Positions 6,622-14,060 of a stretch of DNA of 21,149 nucleotides are shown here, in pieces. The notes beneath the pieces were generated by a model. That model was not told the DNA's origin and ran no database searches. It was given only the letters and a program-made list of their open reading frames with translations. Made by a program: the position numbers and the translations under genes. Origin of the DNA: JAWVEV01 sp033856535. GTDB taxonomy: Bacteria > Actinomycetota > Thermoleophilia > Miltoncostaeales > Miltoncostaeaceae. The stretch covers positions 1-21,149 of the forward strand of contig JAWVEV010000059.1 of the NCBI GenBank assembly GCA_033856535.1, in the 5' to 3' direction. Each line of letters starts with the position of its first letter. The stretch's first letter is position 1.

Positions 6622-6865
6622 GCGATGGGCGCGGCGGCAGCTCGGCCTTGCGTCCGGGGGCGTGCTCGCCCTCGAACCCGAGCCGCTCCAGCCGCTCGAG
6701 GTGGCGCCGGAGCTCCTCCGCGCGCGGATGCCCCGCGGGGAGGCGCTTCGCGTAGCGCTCCACCCGGGAGCGGATCTGGAAGGCGAAGTGCGGCGTGGCG
6801 GCCCCGACCATCTGGGCCAGCTCCTCCTCGGAGGGCACGCCGTAGTCGTGCTGGAAGACGGGCAT
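6593..6865 (-). CDS. small uncharacterised helical protein
   Basis: A 90-residue protein, not recognised. Residues 10-65 are charged amphipathic helices (S-E-E-E-L-A-Q-M-V, then R-x-R-V-E-R-Y-A-K-R-L and E-E-L-R-R-H-L-E-R-L-E-R-L), followed by a Pro/Gly-rich basic tail. There is no signal, membrane segment or cysteine. ATG 6865 is preferred over an upstream ATG at 6901 because TACCCT lies 7 bases before it, implying leaderless expression, and because the upstream extension would overlap the divergent UbiA start. The 3' end overlaps the Nudix gene tail-to-tail by 29 bases. The heptad-like leucines would suit a small dimer or binding partner; this is inference. Confidence 0.6.
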   Translation of the reverse strand: MPVFQHDYGVPSEEELAQMVGAATPHFAFQIRSRVERYAKRLPAGHPRAEELRRHLERLERLGFEGEHAPGRKAELPPRPSLTGRAGSTG

Positions 6866-6872
6866 CGGCGGG

Positions 6873-6878
6873 AGGGTA
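6873..6878 (-). promoter_or_regulatory. -10-like TACCCT before the small helical protein
   Basis: TACCCT (minus strand) ends 7 bases before ATG 6865. The opposite strand of the same bases overlaps the GGAGGG (6871-6876) that may be the ribosome-binding site of the divergent UbiA gene. Confidence 0.4.
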
Positions 6879-6887
6879 CCAGCGCGG

Positions 6888-7919
6888 GTGCGCCGCCCCA
6901 TGAGCCCATGGCGCCGCCGTCTGCTGGGGCTCTACCTCGAGGTGAGGGTGATCCCGGTGCTGCTCTGGTCGTTCACCGCGATCACGCTCGGCACCGCGCT
7001 GGCGGTGCGCGACGGCGCCGACCTCTCGGTGCCCGGCTACCTGGCCGCGGCGGCCGTCGGGGTGCTGCTGCAGGGCGTGGTCGCCCACGCGGTCAACGAG
7101 ATCGTCGACTGGCGTTCCGGGACCGATGCCGACCCGGCGCCGCGGGTGATCAGCGGCGGCAGCAAGGTGATCGCCTCGGGGCTGCTCACCCCGGCCGAGC
7201 TGCGGGCCGCCGGGGTCGGCGCGGCGGCGGCCGCGACGGTCCTCGGGCTGGTCGCGGCCGCGACCTGGGGCTGGGCGCTCGCGCTCTACGGCATCGCGGG
7301 CCTGGCCGGCGCGGTGCTCTACACGCTCCCGCCGGTCCGGGCCGCCTACCGGCCGCTCGCCGGCGAGGCGATCGCGCTCTCGTGCATCTGGGGCTGCACC
7401 ACCGGCGCCTACCTGCTGCAGCGGGGGTCGCTGACGGGACAGGTCGCGGTGCTCGGGCTGGCCCACGCCGCCTCCTGCGTGGCGATGCTGATGATGCACC
7501 ACTACCTGGACCGCGGACCCGACAGCCGCGCGCTGCCGCCCAAGATCACGACGATGGTGCGGCTGGGATCGGCCGGGCGCCGCTACGCCGCCGCCTGGGC
7601 GGCGCTCGCGCTGGGCCTGGCCGCGCTGCTCGCGGCGTGGGCCGACGGCGCATTCGCGCTCCTCGCGGTGGCGATGGCCCTCTCGCTCGCCCTCCACCTG
7701 GCCGTCGACCCCGACGACCCGGCCTCGGTCACGCGCGCCGAGCTCGCGGTGATCCTGATCGGGATCGCCGCCGGCCTCGGCACGGCGGCCGCGCTGGCCG
7801 CCCCGCTGGGGTGGGCGCTGGCCGCCGCGGCGGCCCTCGTGCCGCTCGAGCTGCGCCTCGCCGGGGCCGCCCACGCGCCCCTGATGGCCCGCCGGGCGGA
7901 GCTCGCGCCGCCCTTCTGA
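6888..7919 (+). CDS. UbiA-family prenyltransferase
   Basis: An integral membrane protein of 343 residues with about eight to nine hydrophobic helices. It carries the first UbiA Asp-rich motif, N70-E-I-V-D74-x5-D80, which binds Mg-diphosphate of the prenyl donor. A second, weaker region (H-H-Y-L-D-R-x-x-D before K-I-T-T-M-V-R-L-G) occupies the place of the second Asp motif, as in MenA-like members. Such enzymes attach an isoprenoid chain to a quinone precursor, haem or another aromatic; the acceptor is not readable here and no menaquinone gene is adjacent. Start is uncertain: GTG 6888 lies 11 bases after GGAGGG, while ATG 6900 lacks a ribosome-binding site but gives the same protein minus four residues. 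The minus-strand neighbour starts only 22 bases away. Confidence 0.82.
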   Translation: MRRPMSPWRRRLLGLYLEVRVIPVLLWSFTAITLGTALAVRDGADLSVPGYLAAAAVGVLLQGVVAHAVNEIVDWRSGTDADPAPRVISGGSKVIASGLLTPAELRAAGVGAAAAATVLGLVAAATWGWALALYGIAGLAGAVLYTLPPVRAAYRPLAGEAIALSCIWGCTTGAYLLQRGSLTGQVAVLGLAHAASCVAMLMMHHYLDRGPDSRALPPKITTMVRLGSAGRRYAAAWAALALGLAALLAAWADGAFALLAVAMALSLALHLAVDPDDPASVTRAELAVILIGIAAGLGTAAALAAPLGWALAAAAALVPLELRLAGAAHAPLMARRAELAPPF

Positions 7920-7969
7920 GCGTCTCCCGAGGCGATCCGGACGCAGAACGCCCGCTCTCAGCGTCCTCG

Positions 7970-7991
7970 GCGACCCGGGGCCGGGGGTCGC
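7970..7991. repeat. 7-bp inverted repeat between ubiA-like gene and pafBC
   Basis: GCGACCC and GGGTCGC are separated by 8 bases. No T-run follows, so a classical terminator is unlikely. The right arm lies where the -35 of the pafBC promoter would be, so it could be an operator or just a GC-rich hairpin after the UbiA gene. Confidence 0.4.
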
Positions 7992-8007
7992 GAAACCAAG
8001 GGTCCTC

Positions 8008-8013
8008 TATGAT
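8008..8013 (+). promoter_or_regulatory. -10 element TATGAT of pafBC
   Basis: TATGAT stands out in a GC-rich 144-base gap. It would give a 5' leader of about 44 bases ending in GGAGG (8054-8058), 5 bases before ATG 8064. No TTGACA-like -35 and no TTGTC-type PafBC site were seen at the expected distance. Confidence 0.55.
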
Positions 8014-8063
8014 CGTCCCGCGGCTGGTTCGCCGCATCCGAGCGGGCTTCCCGGGAGGATTCG

Positions 8064-10223
8064 ATGGCCTCGAGGGACGACGACAAGCTGGTCCGGCAGC
8101 TTTCGCTGGTGGCCTTCCTGATGTCGCAGCAGCGACCGGTCACCGCCGACGAGATCCACGAGTGCGTCGAGGGCTACGGCGGCATGGCCGAGCAGGCCTT
8201 CCTGCGCCGTTTCTACGCCGACCGCGCCGACATCGAGTCGATGGGCCTGCGCCTGTCGGTCGAGCGGCCGGGCGACGACCCCTTCCAGGGCGACCTCTAC
8301 GCGCTGCCGCCCGAGAACTACTACCTGCCCTCGCTCGACTTCGACGAGGCCGAGCTCTCGGCGCTCCAGACCTGCCTGTACCTGCTCGAGGGCCAGTTCG
8401 CCTACGCCGAGCCGCTGCGCCTGGCGCTGCAGCACCTGACCCTGGGCCGGCCGAGCCCGCTGGACGACCACGCGGCCCGCACGGTCTCGGTCAACCTGCT
8501 CGGCGGCGACTACTCGCCCGAGGTCGCGGCCCACCTGACCAAGATCGAGGCGGCCATCAGCCGCCGCAAGACGATCCGCTTCACCTACTACTCGATCGGC
8601 CGCGACGAGCGGGACGAGCGCGAGGTCGACCCGTACAGCCTGCTCTACTCGGCCGGCAACTGGTACATGGTCGGCTTCTCGCACGAGCGCGAGGCGATGC
8701 GGATCTTCCGCCTCTCGCGCATCGAGGGCCGGATCACCTTCAAGACCCGGTCCGACCACGACTTCCCGGCGCCGCAGGACTTCGACCTGTCGCGCTACCG
8801 CGACCGGGCGCCCTGGCAGCTCGAGTCGACCGCGACCCAGGCGACCGTGGCGCTCACCCCCACCATCGTCTGGTGGGTGGAGCAGATGTTCGGCACCTAC
8901 GGCGAAACGGCGATCCGCGCCGACGGCTCGGGCGTCTACACCACCGCCTACGGCAACCGGCGCGAGCTGGTGGCCTGGGTGCTCGGCCTCGGCGCCGAGG
9001 CCGAGGTGGTCGAGCCGGCCGACCTGCGTGAGGCGGTGGTCGCCGCCCTGAGGGTGGTGCGCGACCGCCACCGCGGCGGCGACGAGGGCGGGCCGATGGA
9101 GACCGGCGACCGCGGCGCGCCGGGCGCCGAGGTGGCCGAGGCCGCGCGAGGCGGGGCGGCCGAGCCCCGCGGCGCGGCGCGCGCGCCCCAGCCGGTGGAG
9201 CGGGTGGTTCCGGCCGAGCGCTTCGCGCGCCTGCTGTCGCTCATGACCCGGCTCCTGGCCGCCTGCGGCGAGTCGGCTGAGGCCCAGATCCCGGCCGCCG
9301 AGCTGCGCACCGCGCTCAACGTGAGCAAGAAGGTGCTCGAGGAGGACCTCGGGCTCCTCAACCTGATCAACTTCGGCGGCGGCTGCTACGCGCTCTTCGC
9401 CCAGATCGAGAACGACACGATCGTCGTGCAGAAGGACACGTACGGCGACCGCTTCGCCCGGCCGGCCCGGCTCTCGCCGCTCGAGGCCAAGGCGCTGCTC
9501 TGGGCGCTCGAGTTCATCGGCGACCGGCTGCCGATCGAGGCCGGCGGGGCGCTGCTCTCGGCGCGCGCCAAGGTGCAGGCCGCGATCGACCAGGAGGGGC
9601 CGCCGGCCGTCGAGCTCGGCCGCATGCAGGTGGCCAACGCGGCGGTCGCCGCGGCGGTCAACCAGGCGATCCGCGACGACCGCCTGCTCGAGCTCGAGTA
9701 CTGGACCGAGGCGCGCGGGGCGATCACCCAGCGGGTCATCGAGCCCCACCTGCTCGTGAATTCCCACGACGCCTGGTATGTCGTCGCCTACTGCCGTCGC
9801 GCCGCCGGCCAGCGCACCTTCCGGCTGGACCGCATCCGCGGCGCCCGGCTGCTGGACGAGCGGTTCGAGCGCCGCGACGAGATCACCGCCGCGGGCCCGT
9901 ACCTGCCGTACGGCCCGCGCCCCGGAGCCGGCGGCACCGTCGCCCAGAGCGCCTCGGTGTGGTGCAGCCCCGACCTCGCGCGCTGGATGCTCGAGCAGCA
10001 CCGCTCGCGCGAGCGTTTCGCCGACGGGTCGGCGCTGGTCGAGATCCCCTACGCGAGCGCGGACTGGCTCGTGAAGGAGCTGCTCAAGTACCAGGGCGAC
10101 GCGGTGCTCTTCGAGCCGGTGGCGCTGCGCCGTCACGTGGCCGAGATGGCCGAGTCGGTGCTGGCGCGCTACGGCGCCGACGACCGCAGCGGCGGCCGCC
10201 GGCGGCGCGCCCCCACCGTTTAG
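8064..10223 (+). CDS. pafBC: fused PafB-PafC type WYL-domain transcription regulator
   Basis: A 719-residue tandem protein. Each half has a DeoR-like winged helix (about 8-80 and 385-460), a WYL domain (about 160-225 with W200-Y201; about 535-595 with W571-Y572), and a C-terminal WCX-like extension (about 258-335 and 628-705). An Ala/Gly-rich linker at 336-380 joins the halves. In mycobacteria PafB and PafC are separate subunits that activate LexA-independent DNA-damage genes after sensing single-stranded nucleic acid through the WYL domains; natural fusions are known in some actinobacteria. The strong GGAGG fixes the start. Proteasome genes (pup, pafA) are not in the window, although PafBC is often near them. 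Fusion and domains are seen; the damage-response role is from the family. Confidence 0.88.
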   Translation: MASRDDDKLVRQLSLVAFLMSQQRPVTADEIHECVEGYGGMAEQAFLRRFYADRADIESMGLRLSVERPGDDPFQGDLYALPPENYYLPSLDFDEAELSALQTCLYLLEGQFAYAEPLRLALQHLTLGRPSPLDDHAARTVSVNLLGGDYSPEVAAHLTKIEAAISRRKTIRFTYYSIGRDERDEREVDPYSLLYSAGNWYMVGFSHEREAMRIFRLSRIEGRITFKTRSDHDFPAPQDFDLSRYRDRAPWQLESTATQATVALTPTIVWWVEQMFGTYGETAIRADGSGVYTTAYGNRRELVAWVLGLGAEAEVVEPADLREAVVAALRVVRDRHRGGDEGGPMETGDRGAPGAEVAEAARGGAAEPRGAARAPQPVERVVPAERFARLLSLMTRLLAACGESAEAQIPAAELRTALNVSKKVLEEDLGLLNLINFGGGCYALFAQIENDTIVVQKDTYGDRFARPARLSPLEAKALLWALEFIGDRLPIEAGGALLSARAKVQAAIDQEGPPAVELGRMQVANAAVAAAVNQAIRDDRLLELEYWTEARGAITQRVIEPHLLVNSHDAWYVVAYCRRAAGQRTFRLDRIRGARLLDERFERRDEITAAGPYLPYGPRPGAGGTVAQSASVWCSPDLARWMLEQHRSRERFADGSALVEIPYASADWLVKELLKYQGDAVLFEPVALRRHVAEMAESVLARYGADDRSGGRRRRAPTV

Positions 10224-10233
10224 CCGCTCCCGG

Positions 10234-10878
10234 GTGGGGTTCGTCGACCACCTGGCGGATCGCTGGCGCACGCTCGTCGAGCTGGCCGGGGAGCACGCCG
10301 CCCTGGTCGCGATCGCGGTGGCGCTCGCGACCGTCGTCGCGCTGGCGCTGGCGATCCCGCTGCGACGGCGCCCCTGGGCGGCGGGGGTCCTGGTCGGGGC
10401 CGGCGGCGCCCTCCTCGCGGTCCCCTCGCTCGCGACCCTGGGCCTGCTCACGATGGTGATCGACCGCGGCGACCTGGCCGCGCTGATCGCGCTGGCGATC
10501 TGCGCCGTCGGCCCCGTGCTGCGCGGGGCGGTCACCGGGCTGCGCGGCGTCGACCCGGCAACGCTCGAGGCGGCCTCGGGGGCCGGAATGGGCCCGGGAG
10601 CGCGGCTCATGCGGATCGAGCTGCCGCTGGCGTGGCCGGCGATCCTCGCCGGGATGCGGGTGGCGACGGCGATCACGCTCGGCATCGGGGCCATCGCCGC
10701 GGTGATCGACGGGCCGGGCCTGGGTGAGGAGATCCTGCTCGGGCTCTCGCGCGACGGCGCGTCCGACGCGCTCGACATCGCGCTCGGCGGCGTGCTCGGG
10801 GTGCTCGTGCTGGGGATCCTGTTCGAGGCCGCCTACGCGCTCGCTCGCCGGCTGACGGTCCCCCGGGGCATCCGGTGA
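10234..10878 (+). CDS. ProW/OpuCB-type ABC importer permease
   Basis: A 214-residue inner-membrane permease with about five to six hydrophobic helices. The coupling (EAA) loop is at about 111-136 (T-L-E-A-A-S-G-A-G-M-G, then R-I-E-L-P-L-A-W-P), which contacts the ATPase. This arrangement is typical of betaine/carnitine/choline (OpuC/ProU) importers. GTG 10234 starts 10 bases after the pafBC stop and lacks a clear ribosome-binding site, so it may rely on readthrough coupling. Its end overlaps the ATPase start as GTGA. The call rests on the loop motif and the three-gene order; the substrate is uncertain. Confidence 0.85.
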   Translation: MGFVDHLADRWRTLVELAGEHAALVAIAVALATVVALALAIPLRRRPWAAGVLVGAGGALLAVPSLATLGLLTMVIDRGDLAALIALAICAVGPVLRGAVTGLRGVDPATLEAASGAGMGPGARLMRIELPLAWPAILAGMRVATAITLGIGAIAAVIDGPGLGEEILLGLSRDGASDALDIALGGVLGVLVLGILFEAAYALARRLTVPRGIR

Positions 10879-12056
10879 GCGGGAATGGCGCGGGGGTCCC
10901 CGCGATCCGGCTGGAGGGCGTGACCCGCACGGTGGCGGGGCGCGAGGAGCCCGTCGTGAGCGAGCTGACGCTCGAGGTGGGCGCCGGGGAGCTGGTCGCG
11001 CTGGCCGGGCCGGAGGGCAGCGGCAAGAGCACGGTGCTGCGGCTGGTGAACCGGCTGGTCGAGCCGACGGCCGGCAGCGTCGTCCTGGGAGGCGAGGCCG
11101 TCGCCGGCATCGACCCCGACCGGCTGCGGCGGCGGATCGGCTACCTCCCGCCCGGGCTCGGCCTGTTCCCGCACATGACCGTCGCCCAGAACGTCGCGGT
11201 CACGCCGCGCCTGCTCGGGTGGTCGAAGGAGCGGATGGACGAGCGGGTCGACGAGCTGCTGGGCCTGCTCGGGATGGAGCCGAAGGCCGACCGGGGCCGC
11301 CATCCGCGCGAGCTGACGCCGGCGCAGGCGGCGCGCGTGGGGATCGCGCGGGCGCTGGCGGCCGAGCCGCCGGTGGCGCTGCTCGACGACCCGCTGGCGG
11401 GGCTGGAGCGCACCGACCGCGACCTGCTGGCCTCGCGCCTCGCGCGGGTGCAGGCGCGCCTTCGCACCACGCTGGTGGTCGCCATGCGCGACCCGGCCGA
11501 GGCGGCCGGCCTCGCGTCGCGGGTGGTGGTGCTGAAGCGCGGGAAGCTGGTCTCGGACGGGCCGTCCGGCCGAGCCGAGCCCGAGCCGCAGACGCTGCCC
11601 GCGGACGTGCCCGAGCTCGGCTCCGCCCTCGCCCGGCTGGCCCTGACGCACGTCGGCGACCTGGAGCCCGGCGAGCGCATCACCGCGATGGAGACCGACC
11701 CCGACGGGACCGCCGAGGCGCTGCGCCGCTCGGGCGGGCGCCCGGTGCTGCTGCTCGACATCGGGGGCCGCCCGGTGCGCTGGGTGCGCGCCCGCGACCT
11801 GGAGCCGTCCGAGGACGGCCCCGGCGGGACCGCGGCGACCGTGGTGGACGACGACGTCACGCTGCAGAACGCGCTCGACGCGATGCTGACCGCCGGCGTC
11901 GGGGCCGTCGCGGTGGTGGACGAGACCGGCGCCTACCGCGGGGTGCTCGACTTCGACCTGGTCGCCGCCGCCCTGCGCGACGAGCCCGAGGAGGCCGGCC
12001 CCTCGGCCGCCCGACGCGGCGGGCGGCGCCGGCGGCGCCGGGGCGCCCCGGAATGA
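10875..12056 (+). CDS. ProV/OpuCA-type ABC ATPase with CBS domains and degenerate catalytic motifs
   Basis: A 393-residue protein with an ATPase domain (about 10-235) and a tandem CBS region (about 255-368), the layout of osmoregulatory betaine transporters, where CBS domains sense ionic strength or nucleotides. Walker A is intact (G45-P-E-G-S-G-K51-S-T). Other motifs differ from OpuCA: the Q-loop reads G-Y-L-P-P-G-L-G-L-F-P-H with no Gln; the signature is L147-T-P-A-Q rather than LSGGQ; Walker B ends L-L-D171-D172-P with Asp for the catalytic Glu; the D-loop is A-G-L-E; and the switch His is Arg205. It should bind ATP but may hydrolyse it slowly or not at all. A basic tail (380-389) is present. 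GTGA and ATGA overlaps link it to permeases on both sides. Confidence 0.88.
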   Translation: MSGNGAGVPAIRLEGVTRTVAGREEPVVSELTLEVGAGELVALAGPEGSGKSTVLRLVNRLVEPTAGSVVLGGEAVAGIDPDRLRRRIGYLPPGLGLFPHMTVAQNVAVTPRLLGWSKERMDERVDELLGLLGMEPKADRGRHPRELTPAQAARVGIARALAAEPPVALLDDPLAGLERTDRDLLASRLARVQARLRTTLVVAMRDPAEAAGLASRVVVLKRGKLVSDGPSGRAEPEPQTLPADVPELGSALARLALTHVGDLEPGERITAMETDPDGTAEALRRSGGRPVLLLDIGGRPVRWVRARDLEPSEDGPGGTAATVVDDDVTLQNALDAMLTAGVGAVAVVDETGAYRGVLDFDLVAAALRDEPEEAGPSAARRGGRRRRRRGAPE

Positions 12057-12850
12057 GCGCGGGCCGCGCGCCCGCCGAGCTCCCGGCGCTCGACGAGCTG
12101 CGCCTGGCGCGCGACGCGGGAGCGGGCCTTCGGATCGCCGGCTTCCTGGCGGTGCCGGCGCTGCTGGCGCTGGCCTGCGCCGGCCTCTGGCTCCACGTCC
12201 GGCGCCAGCACCTCGACGCCCTCGAGCAGCCGCACCTTACGGCCGACGCGATCCGCGACAGCCTCGTCCAGCACCTGGTCATGACCGGCCTCGGCGCCGG
12301 CGCGGCCGTCCTGGTGGGCGTGCCCCTCGGCATGCTCGCCGCGCGAGCCCTGGGCCGGGGCGGCGGGCGCGCCCTGATCACGCTCGGCAACGTCGCGCGC
12401 GCCGCGCCGGCCCTCGGCGTCCTGGTGCTCGCCGCCCTCCTCGTGGACGAGCGGCCGCGCTATGAGGCGGCGGCCGCCCTCGCCGCGGTGGCGGTCCTGC
12501 CGGTCGCGCGGGTGGTCGCCGTCGGGCTGCGGCGGGTCGACCGCTCGCTGATCGAGGCCGCTCGCGGCGTCGGCATGACCCGCGGCGAGGCCTGGCGCCG
12601 GATCAGCCTGCCGCTGGGCCTCCCGGCGGCGCTCGCCGGCGTCCGGGTCGCGCTCGGGATCGCCGTCGCCGGGGCCGCCCTGGCCGCCTACACGGGCGCC
12701 GGCGGCCTGGGCGAGCTGATCCGCGACGGCATCCGCGACGAGCGCGACGTGGTGATCCTGGCCGGCGCGGTCCTGCTCGGCGTCCTCGCCCTCGCGCTGG
12801 ACTGGTTCGTCCGCCTCGCGGAGGCGCTGGCCCGCCCGCGCGGGACGTAG
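12053..12850 (+). CDS. ProW/OpuCD-type ABC importer permease
   Basis: A 265-residue membrane permease with a longer N-terminal region than its partner. The first helix spans about 28-48, others follow from 76 to 253. The EAA loop is at about 166-192 (L-I-E-A-A-R-G-V-G-M-T-R-G-E-A-W, then I-S-L-P-L-G-L-P). ATG 12053 overlaps the ATPase stop as ATGA. The two permeases probably form a heterodimer around two copies of the ATPase. A substrate-binding protein would normally be encoded here but the next gene is the convergent dprA. The substrate is assumed to be a quaternary amine by family only. The 63-base gap to dprA holds only a short GC palindrome (12891-12900). Confidence 0.86.
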   Translation: MSAGRAPAELPALDELRLARDAGAGLRIAGFLAVPALLALACAGLWLHVRRQHLDALEQPHLTADAIRDSLVQHLVMTGLGAGAAVLVGVPLGMLAARALGRGGGRALITLGNVARAAPALGVLVLAALLVDERPRYEAAAALAAVAVLPVARVVAVGLRRVDRSLIEAARGVGMTRGEAWRRISLPLGLPAALAGVRVALGIAVAGAALAAYTGAGGLGELIRDGIRDERDVVILAGAVLLGVLALALDWFVRLAEALARPRGT

Positions 12851-12913
12851 CCCGGTGACGCCGACGCGCCCCGAGGAGGTGCTCGGCGCCCGCCCGGGCG
12901 AGGCGGCGCGAGC

Positions 12914-14044
12914 TCAGTCGCCGCCAGCGGGCCGCTCCCCCCACGCCGTCCTCGCGCCGGCCCAGAAGCGCTGGCCCTCGCCGCGCACCGCGTGGCCGTC
13001 GACCTCCAGCAGCGCCAGCGCCGCGGCCACCTGACCCGCCTCGGCGCCGAGCGCGGCCGCCAGCTCGTCGGCCCGCATCGGCTCGCGGCACAGCAGCTCC
13101 AGCACCCGTCCCGCCAGGCCCGCCGGCGCCGGCCCGGCCGCGGAGCGCGCCGGCGCGAAGACCTGGTCCGGCAGCTCGGCCACCACGTCCTCGGCCGTCT
13201 CGAGCAGCGCCGCGCCGGCCCGCAGGAGCGCGTTGCAGCCGGCCGACGCCTCCGCGCCCGGCCACCCCGGCACGGCGAGGATCGGCCGCCCCTGCTCCAG
13301 CGCGAAGTCGGCCGTGATCAGCGCGCCCGAGCGCCGGCCGGCCTCGATCACCGCCACCGCGTGCGCCAGCCCGGCCACGATCCGGTTCCGGGCCGGGAAC
13401 CGCCACGGCGCCGGCGGCGTGCCGGGCCAGTACTCCGACGCCAGCAGACCACGCTCTCGGATCCGCGCCGCCAGCTCCCGGTTGCGCCGCGGATACGGGA
13501 CGTCGACGCCGGCCCCCAGCACCGCGACCGTGGTCCCCCCGGCGGCGAGCGCCCCCTCGTGCGCCGCGGCGTCGATCCCGTGCGCCAGCCCGCTCACCAC
13601 CACCGCGCCGCGCGCCGCCAGCTCGCCCGCCAGCGACCGCGCCAACGCCCGCCCGGCGACGGTCGCGCGCCGGCTCCCCACGATCGCCACCGCCGGCCCG
13701 TCGGACAGCCGGGCCAGCGCGCCCGGGACGTCGCCGCGTAGGAAGAGGCCGAAGGGCGGGTCGTAGATCTCCGCCAGGCGCGCCGGGTAGTCCGGCTCGG
13801 AGAGCCCGACATGGGTGATTCCCGCCTCGGCCAGCCATCCCTCCGCCGCCCGCCGGTCGAAGGCCGCTCGCGCCGCCAGCGCCCGAGAGGCCTGGTCGTC
13901 GCCGGCACGCAGCGCCGCCAGGAACCCGGCCCTGCTTGCCGTCCAGAGCGCCGCCGGGCCGCCCGCCGCCCGCGACGCCCGCTGCAGGTCGCGGCCGAGC
14001 TCGCTCGCCAGCCATGCCAGCCCGAGGGACCAGGCCGCGCTCAT
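12914..14044 (-). CDS. dprA: DNA-processing protein DprA
   Basis: A 376-residue cytosolic protein that in naturally competent bacteria loads RecA onto incoming single-stranded DNA. An N-terminal helical domain (1-80) leads into the Rossmann-like core: I-V-G-S-R-R-A-T (121-128), S-G-L-A-H-G-I-D (151-158), F-P-A-R-N-R-I-V-A-G (216-225) and E-Q-G-R-P-I-L-A-V-P-G (250-260). A C-terminal winged-helix (about 305-362) is retained, as in full-length DprA. It follows comM on the same strand with 16 bases between them, the common comM-dprA arrangement. ATG 14044 has only weak ribosome-binding sequence, so coupling to comM is likely. Confidence 0.95.
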   Translation of the reverse strand: MSAAWSLGLAWLASELGRDLQRASRAAGGPAALWTASRAGFLAALRAGDDQASRALAARAAFDRRAAEGWLAEAGITHVGLSEPDYPARLAEIYDPPFGLFLRGDVPGALARLSDGPAVAIVGSRRATVAGRALARSLAGELAARGAVVVSGLAHGIDAAAHEGALAAGGTTVAVLGAGVDVPYPRRNRELAARIRERGLLASEYWPGTPPAPWRFPARNRIVAGLAHAVAVIEAGRRSGALITADFALEQGRPILAVPGWPGAEASAGCNALLRAGAALLETAEDVVAELPDQVFAPARSAAGPAPAGLAGRVLELLCREPMRADELAAALGAEAGQVAAALALLEVDGHAVRGEGQRFWAGARTAWGERPAGGD

Positions 14045-14060
14045 CGCTCGTCGACCCGGC

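Noticed and set aside
8007..10778. A 923-codon open frame antisense to pafBC.
   Set aside because: Low-complexity composition and no domain; pafBC on the other strand has clear WYL domains and a strong ribosome-binding site.
12851..12913. Bidirectional terminator between the permease and dprA.
   Set aside because: Only a 10-base loopless palindrome (12891-12900) is present, with no T-runs on either strand.
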